Positions 1 through 12,051 of a DNA stretch of 64,000 nucleotides are shown here, one piece after another. The stretch is from positions 782,976 through 846,975 of the forward strand of contig GG745347.1 in assembly GCA_000151295.1 (NCBI GenBank), given 5' to 3'. Numbering within the stretch: the first letter of the stretch is position 1; each line of letters starts with the position of its first letter. Below the pieces are notes generated by a model that was not told the DNA's origin, made no database searches, and was given only the letters and a program-made list of their open reading frames with translations. The translations under genes and the position numbers were made by a program. The DNA is from Allomyces macrogynus ATCC 38327. Its lineage: Eukaryota; Blastocladiomycota; Blastocladiomycetes; Blastocladiales; Blastocladiaceae.

Positions 1-2418
1 CTTGTAAGACGAGGTGGCCTTGGACCCGAGACCGCGCTTGGCAAAGCCCTTCCAGATCTCGCACTTGTTGGCGCCGCCCGTCAGGTTCACGTCGGCCTGC
101 AGGATGGCGTCGCGCGCGTTGATGAACGTGGGCGAGCAGGGCTGCAGCTTGTTGCCATCGAGGACTGCATTGATGGGTGGGTGTGCGTGGGTGGGTCAGA
201 ACGCGACGATTGAGGCCGTGCCCGTGGCGCATGAATGATGAGAGCGTGAGCGCCGTGAGCGCAACGTACCAAGACGGAAGAAGAGGCCGTTGCCCTTGGT
301 CAGGTCGGCGGCCCAAATGTCGCCAAATCCAGACTTGTCGACCTGGAATTTTCCGGGTGGAGAAGCGAGAACAGGGCGTGAGCAACTCGAACGTAGATAC
401 TTGCTGCTGACTGGCGCGCATCACAAGGCGCGTCGGATCCAATGCGAGGGAAAATGAAACGCACCAAGTTGAAGTAGACCTCGAGCAGCATCGACGCCCA
501 CAGCTCGCCAATCATGTGCACCTCGTCGTACCCCGACTTGCCCAGGTACGAGTAAAGATTCGGGCACACCGAAAGATCGGTCGAGTAGGGGTAGGTGCGG
601 ATGCCCGCCGAATTGCCCAACACGTACGCGCCCATCGGAAGGCTAGTCCCGCGCTTGGTATCGGCCTTCAACACATTGGCCCACAGCCCAAAGACATCCC
701 CCCACCCTTCGCCCATCCCGCCCGACTCGCCGTCGGCCAAGCAATCCGTGTTGGACGGGCCGCCCGTCAGGCGGTTGGTGATGCCGTGCATAAACTCGTG
801 GAACGGGATCGTCAGGTCGTAGACGCCGTCGCGCGTCGGCGTCGTCTCCGTGAAGATGTACTGGTTTGTCGTCGGCTGCTGGCCGTCCGGAGGCGTCGCA
901 AAGTTGGCATTATTGGTCCCACTCCGGTCTTGCGCGTTGGCAATAACGGCGTCGTTCCCGGCACCTCCCTTGCCGAAATTGTTGACCTTTTGACGTAGAA
1001 AACGGGTGGACAAGGTCAGCCATTATTACCCGGAAAAAAGGAATTGACGCGGATCGGGTGTCGGCAATGCAGAAAATCAAGTACCTGGAAGTTGCCCGAC
1101 GCCTCGTCGAAACCATACTGGTACGACAGGTCGTGCGCCTCGTTGAGCATGTAGAAGAGCTGCACCGTGGCCGCCGGCGTGTACTGGTCGGCGCCCTTGG
1201 AAAAGTCGGGCTTGTAGGCCGTAAAGTCGAGCGCCGACCCGCCCGAGGGGCGCACGTTCTTGGACGACGTGGCCGTGTTCTGTATAAACAGATCAAGCAC
1301 ATGATTTGATCGCGGGAGTCAGTCTCTGGGGTGGAGAAGCAAGCGGCATCGTCAAAAGAATCAAATACGCACGGGCTGAGCCTGGATATTGTTGCCACGC
1401 GTGTCCTGGTAGCTCGTCGTTCCCGTCGAGTGCCACCCTTGCGGCGACGCGTTCGATTTCACGGCCGTCGAGCTGTCGACAACCTGAATCGACCCTTTGT
1501 TCGGGTTCTCGATCCCAACGGGCAGCACCGAGTAAGAAGCATCGGCAACCCAGTCGTTGATGGCCTCGACGGCACCCGACTGCGTGTTGACGTGCGCGTG
1601 GTACCACGCCTGCTCCTGCTTGACCTGGTACGAGTAGACGAGCTTCAGGTCGGCGCCGTCCTGCACGTACGCGTACTTTGCCGGCACGGGCTTTTGCGCA
1701 ATGTCGGTATCAATGATAAACTGCTGGCCCGAGCTGGCGCCCTCGGGCGTCGCGTCCTTGACGTCCACTTTCGTCGGGGTCGAGCCAATGTAGGCGGCCA
1801 GCGACTTGAAGGCGTCGCCCGGCGACTTGGCCGACTTGGCAAACGACGCCGACGGCTTGGCCGGGCGCGTGCCGCGGAAGAACTTGTCGCCGTACGAGAT
1901 GACCTGGCCGTTCCTGTTGATTGAGTGGGGAGGAAGTGGAGTGAAGGGTGGAGAGGGGAGCGCGGCGTGCGCGGTTAGTTTGCATGCGGATCACAGTTTG
2001 TGCGCCATGACGCGTCGGATCGACTTGCGCATCGCGTGCAACACGCAAATGAGCCAAACACGCACTTGACGTTGACGTTGATATCGCCGTTCACCACCTC
2101 CAAACCGTTGACGAGCTGGCGCACGTGCACCGCCGACACGCCATTCGACACGGGCACCACATCCTTGACCACAAAGTCGGACGTCGTGAAGCCGAGCTGC
2201 GACGTGATAAACGCCGACGCGGCCGCCTTGGCGTCCGTGTTGCCGCCCGTGGCGACGAGCGAGGCCGTGGTCGGGACCGAGGTCGTGAACGTCGAGTGCG
2301 CAATGGCGGGCACCTTGACTTTGCGGTCGCCGCGCTTGGCGTCGGCAAACGTGATAGCCTGGGTCGCGATCAACGCGAGCAGGAAGAGCACGGCAAACTT
2401 GCGCGCAGAGGAGATCAT
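1..2418 (-). CDS. Fungalysin (M36) secreted metallopeptidase, 3' end outside window
   Basis: Zinc metallopeptidase of the fungalysin family, made as a secreted pre-pro-enzyme that digests extracellular protein. Six exons fit in phase: 2418-2066, 1913-1373, 1279-1085, 986-465, 342-270 and 164-1, giving about 616 residues to the window edge. The start codon at 2418 is followed by a signal peptide ([20 protein letters not shown]) and an FTP-type propeptide ([20 protein letters not shown]). The catalytic exon has HEFMH, the HEXXH zinc site, and downstream GEGWGD supplying the third ligand Glu. The last visible stretch, [20 protein letters not shown] then [18 protein letters not shown], is typical of the fungalysin C-terminus, so only a short tail is missing. 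Family assignment is firm; the exact exon ends are my reading. It is divergent from the S8 protease to the right. Confidence 0.95.
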
Positions 2419-2540
2419 GGTGGTGGCGGCGATGGTGTTGGGATGAGCGGGTCGGTGCAGTCTATCAGCGGCAGTCTATGGGAGCGACGTCGTGCTGTAC
2501 CGGCCAGCGGATGCCGACCTCGAGCGCGGGCGCGCCGTGG

Positions 2541-2550
2541 TTTATATACG
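2541..2550 (-). promoter_or_regulatory. TATA box of the fungalysin gene
   Basis: On the minus strand this reads cgtatataaa, about 123 nt upstream of the fungalysin ATG. Sequence and spacing suit a core promoter with a modest 5' UTR. It is inferred from motif and position only. Confidence 0.5.
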
Positions 2551-4684
2551 CGCCGTGCAGGAGCTGCGCTCGCGTCAACGGCCAGCGTTTGCGTGTGCCG
2601 CGCGCCCATGCGCGCCCAGAGTCTGATCTCGGCCCGCGCAAGAGGTTGGAAAAGGCACGTCGAGCATGGCGCAACCTGAGCGCGCGTCACCGGATCGCTC
2701 AATGAAACGCGGCACGCGCTGGAGATGCCGCGGCAAAAACAATTTGTCTCGGTCCCTCGTCGGCTGCTGCTTGCAGATTCCGGCCTGATCCCGCGCGTCG
2801 GCGCGTTGCCAGATGGCTGTTTCGCATCCACGCGACCTAACATGAACGCGTCTTCCTGCGACTGGTAAACTGCCAAGAACTGGCCTGCGATTGCAGCGAC
2901 TTGGAACCGTCAGTGTGCGTGGCGAGGCCATCACCTAGTATGGGTCAGGCGGGTGCGGAGGCGTGACGACTCACACGGCCGTTTCTGACTCTGGCTTTAC
3001 TTCTGTGTACGAAATGCATTTGCGGGTCCTGAGGCTCTTCCGCACGCACATCCGTATCGGCTTCCCTTCCGGCATTGCTGTTTGGGTTTGGGATAAATAT
3101 TTTGAAATACGAAGCGCGCAAGCTCGCATTGTCTTTTTCTCTCTGTGCCAAGACAAGGCGCCGGCGCAGTCACACCCAGAGACGAGAACCGCATCCAGCT
3201 TATCCGGTCGTCACATGGCCTCTGTCGGAACGGCTCCAAATCATTTCCAGCGCGTAGATCTGTTCCTTCGAACCCTGCTCTGCCGTTTTTTCCTACTGTA
3301 GTCATTTTTGTTTCAGATTTGTTGCCAGCTTGAACTCGTGATGGGCATCCGCGTGTGCGCGATCAGCTTTTCGTGACGATGGAACGTCTTTCCTTGCACG
3401 CGCGTCTTTTGAGGAAGAGGTGGTAGAGGATATTCATGACACCGTCACGTCGTGCATGCAAGTTCCGGTTGCAAGAGGCGCTGGCTGTGGCGGTCTTGGC
3501 AAAACAACCGCTGTCAAAATGACATCAGTTTGCTTCACCCTTTTTTGGCCCTTCATGATCGCGCGATTGGCGCTCAGCTTCAAGAACCAACACCCTGGCC
3601 TGGCCGAGCACAAGCACGATCGTGAGACGCGCGCCCGCCAATATTTTTCATTCGCTCCTTTGGGGTCACTCCTGTTGACCAACACGCAGCGTAATGGGCG
3701 TGCATTCACGTTGCATCGTCCTCACCGTCGGCAGACCTCAGCCTCTCGTCTTGCGGATATACATGCATGTGGCAGCAACACGGAAATCTCACCGGCACAC
3801 GGGCGAGAGCTGGAGTTTCGAATGGACTGCGGACAAATGGGGCTGTTGTGGGTGCTGGCAGCTCTGCGCGGAACCTGCAACGTTACCCGATTTGTCCAGA
3901 TCTGGGCCGATCTGTCTGTGGTTCATGACTTGGGGGAGGCATTTGTGGTGCGTGCTTGAACACATTCCTAGAAGCCTGTCTTGGATCCGCCTGACCGATT
4001 GATGCTCCAACGACAAAAGCACCATCGAGCCTTTCCCAGCCTTGCTACTGCGTGCGTCTTTTGATAAATGTGGCTGCTCCACCGTGCTCCACCTGAATCA
4101 TTGCTTGCTCGTCACTTTCATTCCAAAAGCTGCACGATGGGTCTATTGTCGCCAACTTCAGCTCCTCGGCACGCCAGCCAGCTTCGTGTTGCCCGTTCCC
4201 GTTTCTTGTCCGAGTGACCGTATGCCGTGGATGAGCGCATCGGAAATGCTTTCAGGTCTTCATGACACGTCAATTTTCCCGAAGCGCTTCTAGCGTCCGG
4301 TTGCAACAAAATAATGACGGGCTGGTCGGTGGTTCTTTTTACGCACGTTTACGCTCATCCTTCACGGCCCGATGGCAATATAGTTCGTCAGTGGTCCAGC
4401 CTTGTTCTCACCTCCTTTCGGAATGTTCTTGAAACAGCCGCGTGCGTCCGCTCGAACCACTGCGCACCCAGCTCTGGTCATGATGCGAGCGTCACCACGG
4501 ATCAACTGGTCTCAAGACTTGCGCGTGACGGGTCAGGGATCGGACGTATCGTTTCCTCCCATCGCATGCACGTCTGCACGGCGATGATGCGTGTGCACCA
4601 AAGTACGTTCAGGTTGCAAGAGCTGCAGCGGTTGTGACATGGCTGCCATTCTAGAACTTAGCTGCTGAGGATGCTGGCCAGGAC
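2551..4684. other. Gene-free divergent intergenic region between two secreted proteases
   Basis: About 2.1 kb with no convincing gene. It has more A/T and oligo-T/oligo-A stretches than the flanking exons. The open frames here (for example 3420-3959 plus) lack the third-position G/C bias of neighbouring genes and resemble nothing I recognise. It presumably carries regulatory sequence for both secreted protease genes. Confidence 0.5.
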
Positions 4685-4690
4685 TATAAA
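4685..4690 (+). promoter_or_regulatory. TATA box of the S8 protease gene
   Basis: TATAAA in the context ggactataaagccgg, 127 nt before the ATG at 4817. It mirrors the TATA box of the divergent fungalysin gene. Confidence 0.55.
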
Positions 4691-4816
4691 GCCGGACGCG
4701 CCCGCCAGCTGCCAAGTTTCTCCACCCGGCTGCTCGCAACGTCCGGCCCTCCCCGCCCTTCTCGAGCCAGCACCAATAGACATAGACCAGACGCCCTCGC
4801 TCATCTTCTCACCGCC

Positions 4817-6267
4817 ATGAAATCGACGCTGTCCCTCGTCGCGCTTCTCGCACTCGTGTGTCAGGTCCTCGCCGTGGATGTCAAGAACAAGTACGCGCCA
4901 CAGCTGATCCCTCTGCACCCGTTTCTCATCGATGTGTTCGATGTGCGCGCCCGAAATCACCAACTGATCACACCACCTACCCCACGCCTCCCGCCAGGTA
5001 CATTATCCGGCTCAAGGACACGACCGACCAGCCGTCGTTCACGGCCAAGCTCAAGCGCGCCGTCGAGAACGAGAACGCGCGCGAGTCGAACACGATCGAG
5101 CACAAGGTCGTGCACGAGTACGACCTGGGTGGTGGCAAGTTCAAGGGCTACGCGGGCCAGTTCTCGCCCGAGTTTGTTGCGCGGCTCGTCAAGAACGGCG
5201 AAGTCGCCTCGGTACGGCCCGATGGGGTCGTCAAGGCCTATGGCGTGCAGAACTCGCCACCGTCGTGGGGTCTGCCGCGTATTTCCGAGGTCTACCTCGA
5301 CGTGTCCAAGCCGTACTACTACCCGGACTCGGCGGGCGCGGGCGTGAACGCCTACGTGATTGACACGGGCATTCTCACGACGCATTCTGATTTCGAGGGC
5401 CGCGCGATTTGGGGTTACACGGCCTGCCAGGGGTGCGCGAACACGGACGATAATGGGCACGGGTCGCACTGCGCTGGCACAATCGGGTCCAAGACGTACG
5501 GTGTGGCCAAGAAGACCACACTGATCGCCGTCAAGGTGCTCAACGGCAAGGGCGAGGGATCTGACGCGGATGTGATTGCTGGGATTCAGTGGGCGACCAA
5601 GGACGCCAAGGCGCGCGGCAAACCCGCGGTCGCGTCCATGTCGCTGGGCGGCGACAAGTCACAGGACCTGAACGATGCCGTCGAGGCCGCAATCGCCGAC
5701 GGCCTGACCTTCTCGGTAGCGGCGGGTAACGAGTCGCAGGACGCTTGCAACACGTCGCCCGCGTCGGCGCCCAACGTGATTTCGGTCGCGGCCAGCGACA
5801 AGACTGACTACTTGGCCGATTTCTCCAACTACGGCACGTGCACGGACATTATTGCGCCGGGCGTCAACATCAAGTCGACCTGGAACAATGGCGGCACCAA
5901 CACGATCTCCGGCACTTCCATGGCCTGCCCGCACGTCTCGGGCGTGGTCGCGCTGATTCTCGCCGATAACCCGACGTTCACGCCGGCGCAGATCCTGGCC
6001 AAGCTAAAGGAACTCGCGTCGGTGGGCAAGATCAAGGGGTCGCTCAACTCGACGCCCAACTTGCTGCTCAACAACGGCGCCAACGCGCAGCCGCCGACCA
6101 CCTCGACCACCAAGTCGACGACCACCGTCACTAAGACGACGACCTCGACCGTGACCAAGACGACGACGACGGCCAAGCCTACGCCCACCAAGACGACCAC
6201 GACGCCGACCCCAACGCCCACGCAGCCGTCGTGCCCGTGGTGGGACCCGTGGTGCGACGAGTACTAG
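4817..6267 (+). CDS. Secreted subtilisin/proteinase K-like serine protease (S8)
   Basis: Extracellular serine endopeptidase of the proteinase K branch of S8. Two exons, 4817-4890 and 4998-6267, encode 447 residues. The intron has a GTACGC donor and CCGCCAG acceptor, and splicing joins VDVKN to KYIIRLKD. Exon 1 is a signal peptide (MKSTLSLVALLALVCQVLA). An inhibitor-I9 propeptide follows, then the catalytic domain with Asp in YVIDTG, His in NGHGSHCAGT and Ser in GTSMACPHVSG, plus the oxyanion Asn in AAGNES. After the catalytic domain comes a linker of about 50 residues rich in Thr, Pro and Lys, ending in an unusual tail, CPWWDPWCDEY. The linker looks like an O-glycosylated spacer. The tail is not a domain I recognise. 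Confidence 0.96.
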
Positions 6268-6755
6268 ACGCGTCGCGTGCGATAGCGCGACCCTGAAAAT
6301 GGGGGCATCGCGTTAGATCTAGAAGACGGTCATCTGCGCGTGGTGATCGTGAGTTGATACGTTCCGGTTTTTGCGCGTCCTGTTGTTGCTATTTTGCGCG
6401 TGCTTGCGTCTCCTTTTTTCCTCATTGACGAAAGATGGCGAGGTTCATTGTTCTACTGTGTTTTTTGATTTTGCTCGTTCATAAATACCGACCGATCCGT
6501 TCGGTCCACGAAAATATATCACGCATTGCACGCATTCTTCTGTTGTCCTTCGACCTTTAAACATCACCTCGCATCGCTGCGCTCAAATCCTCTCACGCAA
6601 CATCTGCCGCGATCCTGACGCTCAGGATGCGGGTCGCGCGGTCGCCCTGATCGATACGTGTTTGGCCAAAAAAGTCCACGCGATATACCTATTGGGAAAA
6701 CCAAAATATCCAAACCAATCCCAAGCGCACACCCACCCCGAACTCACCCATCGCA
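6268..6755. other. Convergent 3' intergenic spacer
   Basis: About 490 nt between the ends of the S8 protease and RPC82. The DNA is T-rich and less GC-rich, consistent with 3' UTRs and termination signals of two convergent genes. I see no gene. Confidence 0.5.
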
Positions 6756-8659
6756 TCACTCAAACAACAACAAGTCGCGATCCATGCGCAGGATCGCGGC
6801 CCTCAACTGCGCCTGCGCTGTCTCGTACTTTTCATGCACGTCATCGAGCTCGTCGCTTTCGACCATCACCTCTTCGACTGCACTCGGGTCCTCGCCACCG
6901 GCCATCGCATGAATCACAGCCTGCCGGCGCGCCGCACGTTTCCGCGCCTCTAGCGACGCTCCCAATTCCGTCTCGGCCACGTTCGACACGATCGCGAGCC
7001 GTTCAGCCGCATTACATGTGGCCTGGTGCAGCGCGGCATGCACGTTGCGCGCGGTTTTGGCGTGATCGAGCGCTAGCACGTAAAAACTACGCGTCGGTGC
7101 GCGATCCGCCGATTTCGCAACCGGGATCATCTCGAGGAACCCTTCCTGCACGAGCGCGTAGCAGTGGCTGCGCGCCTCGTTGACGGGCAGCATCGTCACG
7201 GTCGCAATCTGCTTTTCCTCGAGTTTGCCGCCCTTGACGTGCAATGCGCGCCAGATCCGGGCCGCGTACTTGCCGAACCGCGACTCGATATGCCGCACGA
7301 GGTACTGCTGCTGCAGGAGCGTTTTCAGTTGCGTCGGCGACGCGACCGCATAGACGTCCTTGTTCGTGTCCTTGACGAGCACGTCGATCCCGTCGAGCAG
7401 GTCCATGTAGTCGGCAACCTTTTGCGGCAAGTCGGCTTGGAACTCGACATAGTCCATGGGCAGGTCCGTGACGGGCAGCTGGTGCGCGACCTGCGCGGGC
7501 GTGACCGTGTGCGTCGTCGTGGACGTGGACGCGGTGAGGGTGGCCGTGTCGATCATGGTCATGATTTGGCGCAGGAGGTCGCCGGCGGTCACGTTGATCT
7601 TGACGGTCGTGTAGGTGATCACAGCCTGTGAAGAGCGGTGGTCGGGTCAGAAACGTGCGGAACAGTGAGAGAGCGGGGACAGAGAGAATCGGCGACACGC
7701 GACGCACCTCCCGCAAAAAGTACGTGTCGAACCGCGCAAAGTTGACGGTGAACTTGGCGTCCATGTCGACGTCAAACGCCTTGTAGGCCTTGGTGCCGTA
7801 CTCGTTGGACGACGTTCCCGGCTTTCGCTTCTAATCGACCCACAGCGATCAGCACCTCGGATCCACTCACGCTCACCATGACCCGCGGATCCAACGTACC
7901 ATCCCGACCATGACCGGGTTATCCAACTCCTCCTGCATCTGCGCCTCGCGCGACGCCTGCAGCTGCTTCATATCCTTGGCCGACGGCATCAGTCCGAGCG
8001 CCGCGACCTGCTCGCTCTCCTTGTGCAGCTGCACGTCCAATTTCGACAGCGACGCCTTGCTGTCGCCGCCGAGCAAGAACCGCTGGTGGACCATGTGCAC
8101 AAACGTGTCGCGCAGCTTGGCCGAATCAAGGAAGACGGAATCGGGGTGCGCGAGCAAGTCCTTGAGCGACAGTCGGCCGTGCAGCAGAATCGCCGTGGCA
8201 ATGTGGTGGCCCTACGACACCGAGGGGTGAGCCGTGTTCAGGTCGATGGTGGCGATGGGCAACGCCAGGCGCGTACCTCCTCTTTGAACATGGACTTGGC
8301 CGCGTGAATGTACCTCGGGAACCGCAGGCGCAGGAAGACGCGGTCTGTCAGGAGCGTGTAGTAGGTTGCGATGCGGCCGGACCGCTCAGTCTGGTCAAAG
8401 TGCACCACGAGCCCGTGCTGGATCAGGATCAGCAGCGCCATGCGCACGACCGACCCGGGCAGCTTGCTGTGCCGTACGATTGGCGGCAGCGGCTGTCGTC
8501 CGCGCAGCGCCAGCGAGCAGGCGACCGTCTACGATCGAAGAGGGTTGGTTGGTGTTGTGGTCGAGCAGGATTCGGGGCGACCAAGCGTGGCCAGACCATC
8601 ACTTGCTCGCCAAAGTGCGGGGTCAAAATGTCGCGCACAGAGCGCACGACGTGGGCCAT
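6756..8659 (-). CDS. RPC82: RNA polymerase III subunit RPC82 (RPC3/POLR3C)
   Basis: Pol III-specific subunit of the RPC82/34/31 initiation subcomplex, a nuclear protein built from winged-helix domains. Five in-phase exons (8659-8603, 8528-8277, 8211-7900, 7830-7708, 7625-6756) encode 537 residues. Recognition comes from the N-terminal winged helix (AHVVRSVRDILTPHFGEQ, then VRMALLILIQHGLVVHFDQ), the second winged-helix start (GHHIATAILLHGRLSLKDLL), the central VNFARFDTYFLRE segment and the C-terminal winged helix (IATVTMLPVNEARSHCYALV), which ends in a coiled coil. Length matches fungal orthologues (roughly 500-650). The ATG at 8659 is the only one giving the conserved N-terminus. It is divergent from the methyltransferase gene across about 630 nt. 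Confidence 0.88.
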
Positions 8660-9286
8660 GGTGCCGGTCGAATGGGTTGAAGACTTGACAGCTAGTTGAG
8701 AAACGGGTTCGAAGTGGCATTAAAGTGGCGAATCAAGTCGCGATCGCCAGACGAGCGGGGCCAGCTCCGCTCGGTCGTTGGTCTGCAGCAAGTGTCGAGC
8801 GTCTTGCAGCCCCTCCGTCGTCGATATTGGCCTTTGAAAGTGGTCGCTGCCGTCAACGGCACGGCGGATCAGAAAGGACAAGGGTGGACAAGGATGAATG
8901 AGAACATGACTCGAATGATCAAAGCGTCTCCTGTCACACCCTTCGTTGCCGTCAAGAAGCATCCGCTGCTTGTGCTTCAGAACGACAATGTGGTTTTCAA
9001 GCTGAATAACGACCGTCTTTGCGAGCGCATTTTCCAACCAGTCCGAGACGGCTTTGAGATGCCACGCTCGCAACTGCGTGCGGTAGAGAAAGCGCAGCAA
9101 ATACCGAACCGAAAAGGGACATTGCTGGCCCGACACTGGCGGAACGCTCTGACTAGACCTCTTCGTCGTTACTCCGTTATCCTGTCGCTCCTCCTTTGCA
9201 CCCGAGCAGCAAAACTCATAAATACCAGACCAACCGCCACGACGAGCTCGTAAGCCACGCAGCACACCTTCTCCACCCTGTCCAAG
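8660..9286. promoter_or_regulatory. Divergent promoter region, RPC82 / phospholipid methyltransferase
   Basis: A 627 nt interval between two start codons on opposite strands. A TATA-like cataaata at 9217-9224 lies about 63 nt before the plus-strand ATG. No clear TATA is seen for RPC82. The long open frame on the minus strand across 8720-9868 is antisense to the methyltransferase and is not coding. Confidence 0.4.
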
Positions 9287-10045
9287 ATGACCATTGCCGC
9301 CCGTACAAGTGTCACGCTGCCCGGCACAGACACGACCATTCTCGACCTGACCCCACCATCGCTCTGGCTGGCCCTCGGTTCCATTGCCTTCAACCCGACG
9401 TTCTGGAACATTGTCGCGCGGCGGGAACACCGCACGCACTGGTTGACCCGGGTTTTTGGCGGCGCCTACCCAGGTTGCTACGCGCTTGCGTTCACCATCT
9501 TCACGCTCGGTCTGTTGCGCGACTACCTCTACGCGGTCGCGCTCGACGACCAGCCGGCCCTCGACTTTGGTCTTGCAGGTGCCGTCGGCGGCACGCTGTG
9601 CCTGGCGGTCGGAAATGTGCTCGTGCTCTCGTCCATGTGGCGGTTGGGCGTGACGGGCACCTACCTCGGCGACTATTTTGGGATTTTGATGAACGAGCGC
9701 GTCACGGCGTTCCCGTTCAATACCATGGAGAACCCCATGTATAACGGGTCGACGCTGTGTTTCCTTGGCACGGCATTGTGGCACGTTTGCGGTGGTTTTG
9801 GCGAGCGGCACGTCGGGTCGGTGCTGACTGGCGACGTGTAGGAAGGGGTCGCCGGCCGGCATCCTCATTTCGGTCTACGTGTACATTGTGTATCTCCTTG
9901 CACTCGCGTACGAAGGGTACGGTTCTTGTCCACCAGTTTTGCAGCTCGTTGAATGCTTTGCTGATTCGTGTTTTCCGCTTGCAGACCGTTCACGGCCGCC
10001 ATTTACGCGAAGCGCGACAAGGAGCGTCGTGCAAAGAAGGAGTAG
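9287..10045 (+). CDS. OPI3: Phosphatidyl-N-methylethanolamine N-methyltransferase (Opi3/PEMT-like)
   Basis: ER-membrane enzyme that methylates phospholipid head groups with SAM in the last steps of phosphatidylcholine synthesis. Three exons (9287-9784, 9846-9916, 9985-10045) encode 209 residues, the usual size for Opi3/PEMT. Diagnostic strings are FNPTFWNIVARREHRTHWLT, GTYLGDYFGILMNERVTAFP, NTMENPMYNGSTLCFLGTAL and, across the splices, GSPAGILISVYVYIVYLLAL, YEGPFTAAIYAKR. Four hydrophobic segments are visible. The intron phases are fixed by matching the family's LWHxSPAG and YEEPFTxxIY motifs. The tail KRDKERRAKKE is basic, like an ER-retention type ending. Confidence 0.93.
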
Positions 10046-10248
10046 AAGGCACGTTCCGGTGTGAATGAGCTTGTACTATAAATAATCCAACCATGTTGCT
10101 ACAGGACGCTCCGGCGCTGGGAAGAGCTAGGAAGTGGTCGTTCGTGACGCGCGAGAACACGATTGTCAACACAAGCACATCCGCCAACCAAAGCGAAAGC
10201 AAAGAGAAAATAAAAAGAACGCATGAATCCATCCATGCACTCTGCCAC

Positions 10249-11524
10249 TCACGCCTCCAACCTCTCCAACGCACGCGTCCACGGCACGTCCACCGGTAAC
10301 TCGCGAATCTTCTGCACGAGCACTTCATCAATCCCAATCGTCCCATACTGGTCCTCGGCACGCTGCAGTGACTCCTCCGTCTCGGGCGCCTCGACCAACA
10401 CCAACGGCGGCTTGCGCGCCATATCCGTGCCCGACCGCGCGGCACGCGACTTGCCCAGCATGATCCGCGTCCGAATCGCCGAGTACATGGCGACCCCCTC
10501 CTCCTCATCAACCACCAGTGCGATCTTCGACCCGTCTGGCAACGTCCCAATCTCGTACGGCATCGTGCGCACGTACGCGCACGCGCCCTTGGCATCACCC
10601 GCACGCGGGACGTACAGGTCGAGAATCGGCCGCCCGTCGTCACCCGCCTGCTCGGCGCGCAGGACCGGTTCACGCACGTGGCCCGGTTCGCTGCTGGGCC
10701 GGATCTCGATCTGCTCCTCGGTCGAGACATGCGCGTAGAATTGCGGCCACAGACGCAAGTCTGGGATCACGGGGGTAATGGACGCGGCGATAACACCCGG
10801 TTTCGCAGGGTGCCGCAGGAGACCCGGACCGAGTTGCACGCGCGATTGCGTTGCGGCGAACGAGGATTGGATGACGGCCACTTGCGCGTCCTTGGATACG
10901 TCGGTGAGTGGGACCACGGGGATGCCCTGCTCGACTTGGGGTACCGGGCGGGCCGCACGGGATGCGCCGCCGGCGATGGGGTTGGAGCGCGGCATGGCGC
11001 CGGGCATGCGTGAGGCGTCGCCGCCGGCGGAGGTGGATGCGCCGGGTTGGTTGGTGATGCGCATGCGTGAGAGACCGGATTCGCCGAGCGAGTCCGGGTC
11101 AACGAGGAGCGGGTCGTCTTTCGGATCAACGGGGTAGGTGGTTGGGCGGCGGCGTGGGACCGACTCGACTATGTGGTGCGATTTGGGGTCGGTCAGGAAG
11201 AGTCGCGCAGGACGAGACTGGATTCATCATCTCGTGCAGTCGCGTACAGTTGTCGGCGTCGAGAATCCCCATGTTCAGCAAATCCACGGGCACTTCCGGG
11301 AACGGCAGCGCATACTGCGCGTACTTTTCCAGCGACGATAGGTGGTATTTGGCAAGCAAGTCCAGCGGGAACGGGTACTGCAGACTCTTCGGGTCGAATG
11401 GCAGTGCCGGCAACGTTGACTTGAACTTGTTCTTGACCATGAATTCGGCACCGGGGCGCCGGCGCGGCGCGTGGCCGCTCGCATCGCCGTTGGCGCCATT
11501 GGAACTGGGGCCCGGTCGTGACAT
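10249..11524 (-). CDS. PAF1: RNA polymerase II-associated factor 1 (Paf1 complex core subunit)
   Basis: Core subunit of the nuclear Paf1 complex, which rides with elongating Pol II and promotes histone modification. Two exons, 11524-11219 and 11163-10249, encode 406 residues. The N-terminal signature is clear: KFKSTLPALPFDPKSLQYPF followed by YHLSSLEKYAQYALP and VPVDLLNMGILD. Across the short intron comes VPRRRPTTYPVDP, corresponding to the family's conserved W/RRTxY segment. The remainder shows WPQFYAHVS and YEIGTLPDGSKIALVVDEEE, typical of the Paf1 C-terminal part. The intron acceptor was chosen by phase; a second AG lies 5 nt upstream. The 3' end is about 200 nt from the methyltransferase stop (convergent). 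Confidence 0.85.
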
Positions 11525-12051
11525 GGTCGCGGTTGGGTGATCAGGATCGGCCGTGGGGTGGTAGGGGACGGGTTGACGGGTAGCTGAGCACGGCGCGGTC
11601 CAAGTGCGGCAAGTTCGCGGCGGTCGCCGTGGGTGGAAACGTCGTAATGGCGGTGGTCGCCGACGGCGGTGCGGTTGGCCATGATTCGCGACGTTCATGA
11701 AGAGAAATCGTCAAGTTCGTGCAAATCATTTCGCCAGCACGTTCGCCCATTTTCGAAGAGGCTTTGGCAAAGCCGTGCACGGCCATGTCAGCCACGCAGG
11801 CACCTGCCACGACCAGCACCAAGAAGGTCACTCGAACGCCACGACGCGTGCCGTTCAACTCCCCCACTTGCCCTCTTCGCGCGCGCGTTGATTCTCCTTT
11901 CTTGCCCCGTCGGTCGTTCGCACCTTGCTTTCACCAAGTCGACAACGAGCACGCGTGCACTCGCCCCAACTATAAAGCGCTGGACCCCCCGCTGCCCGCG
12001 CTCCCGCTCCCGCCGACCAGCACGCACCAAGTTCGATCCCAACCAACCACC
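11525..12051. promoter_or_regulatory. Divergent promoter region, PAF1 / C2-domain gene
   Basis: A 527 nt interval between divergent start codons. TATAAAG at 11971-11977, 75 nt before the C2-gene ATG, is a good TATA box for the plus strand. Overlapping open frames on both strands here are by-products of high GC. Confidence 0.45.

Noticed and set aside
3420..3959. 179-codon plus-strand open frame in the protease intergenic region, with a GGLGKTT-like string
   Set aside because: The P-loop-like string GCGGLGKTTAVK is tempting, but no NTPase motifs follow, codon use is unlike neighbours and the frame lies in low-GC DNA.
8720..9868. 382-codon minus-strand open frame
   Set aside because: Covers the methyltransferase exon in antisense, lacks any domain, and the plus strand has clear Opi3 motifs with fitting introns.
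10075..10090. TATAAATA-like string after the methyltransferase stop
   Set aside because: It lies in the 3' flank between convergent genes, with no gene starting downstream. More likely part of a polyadenylation region.
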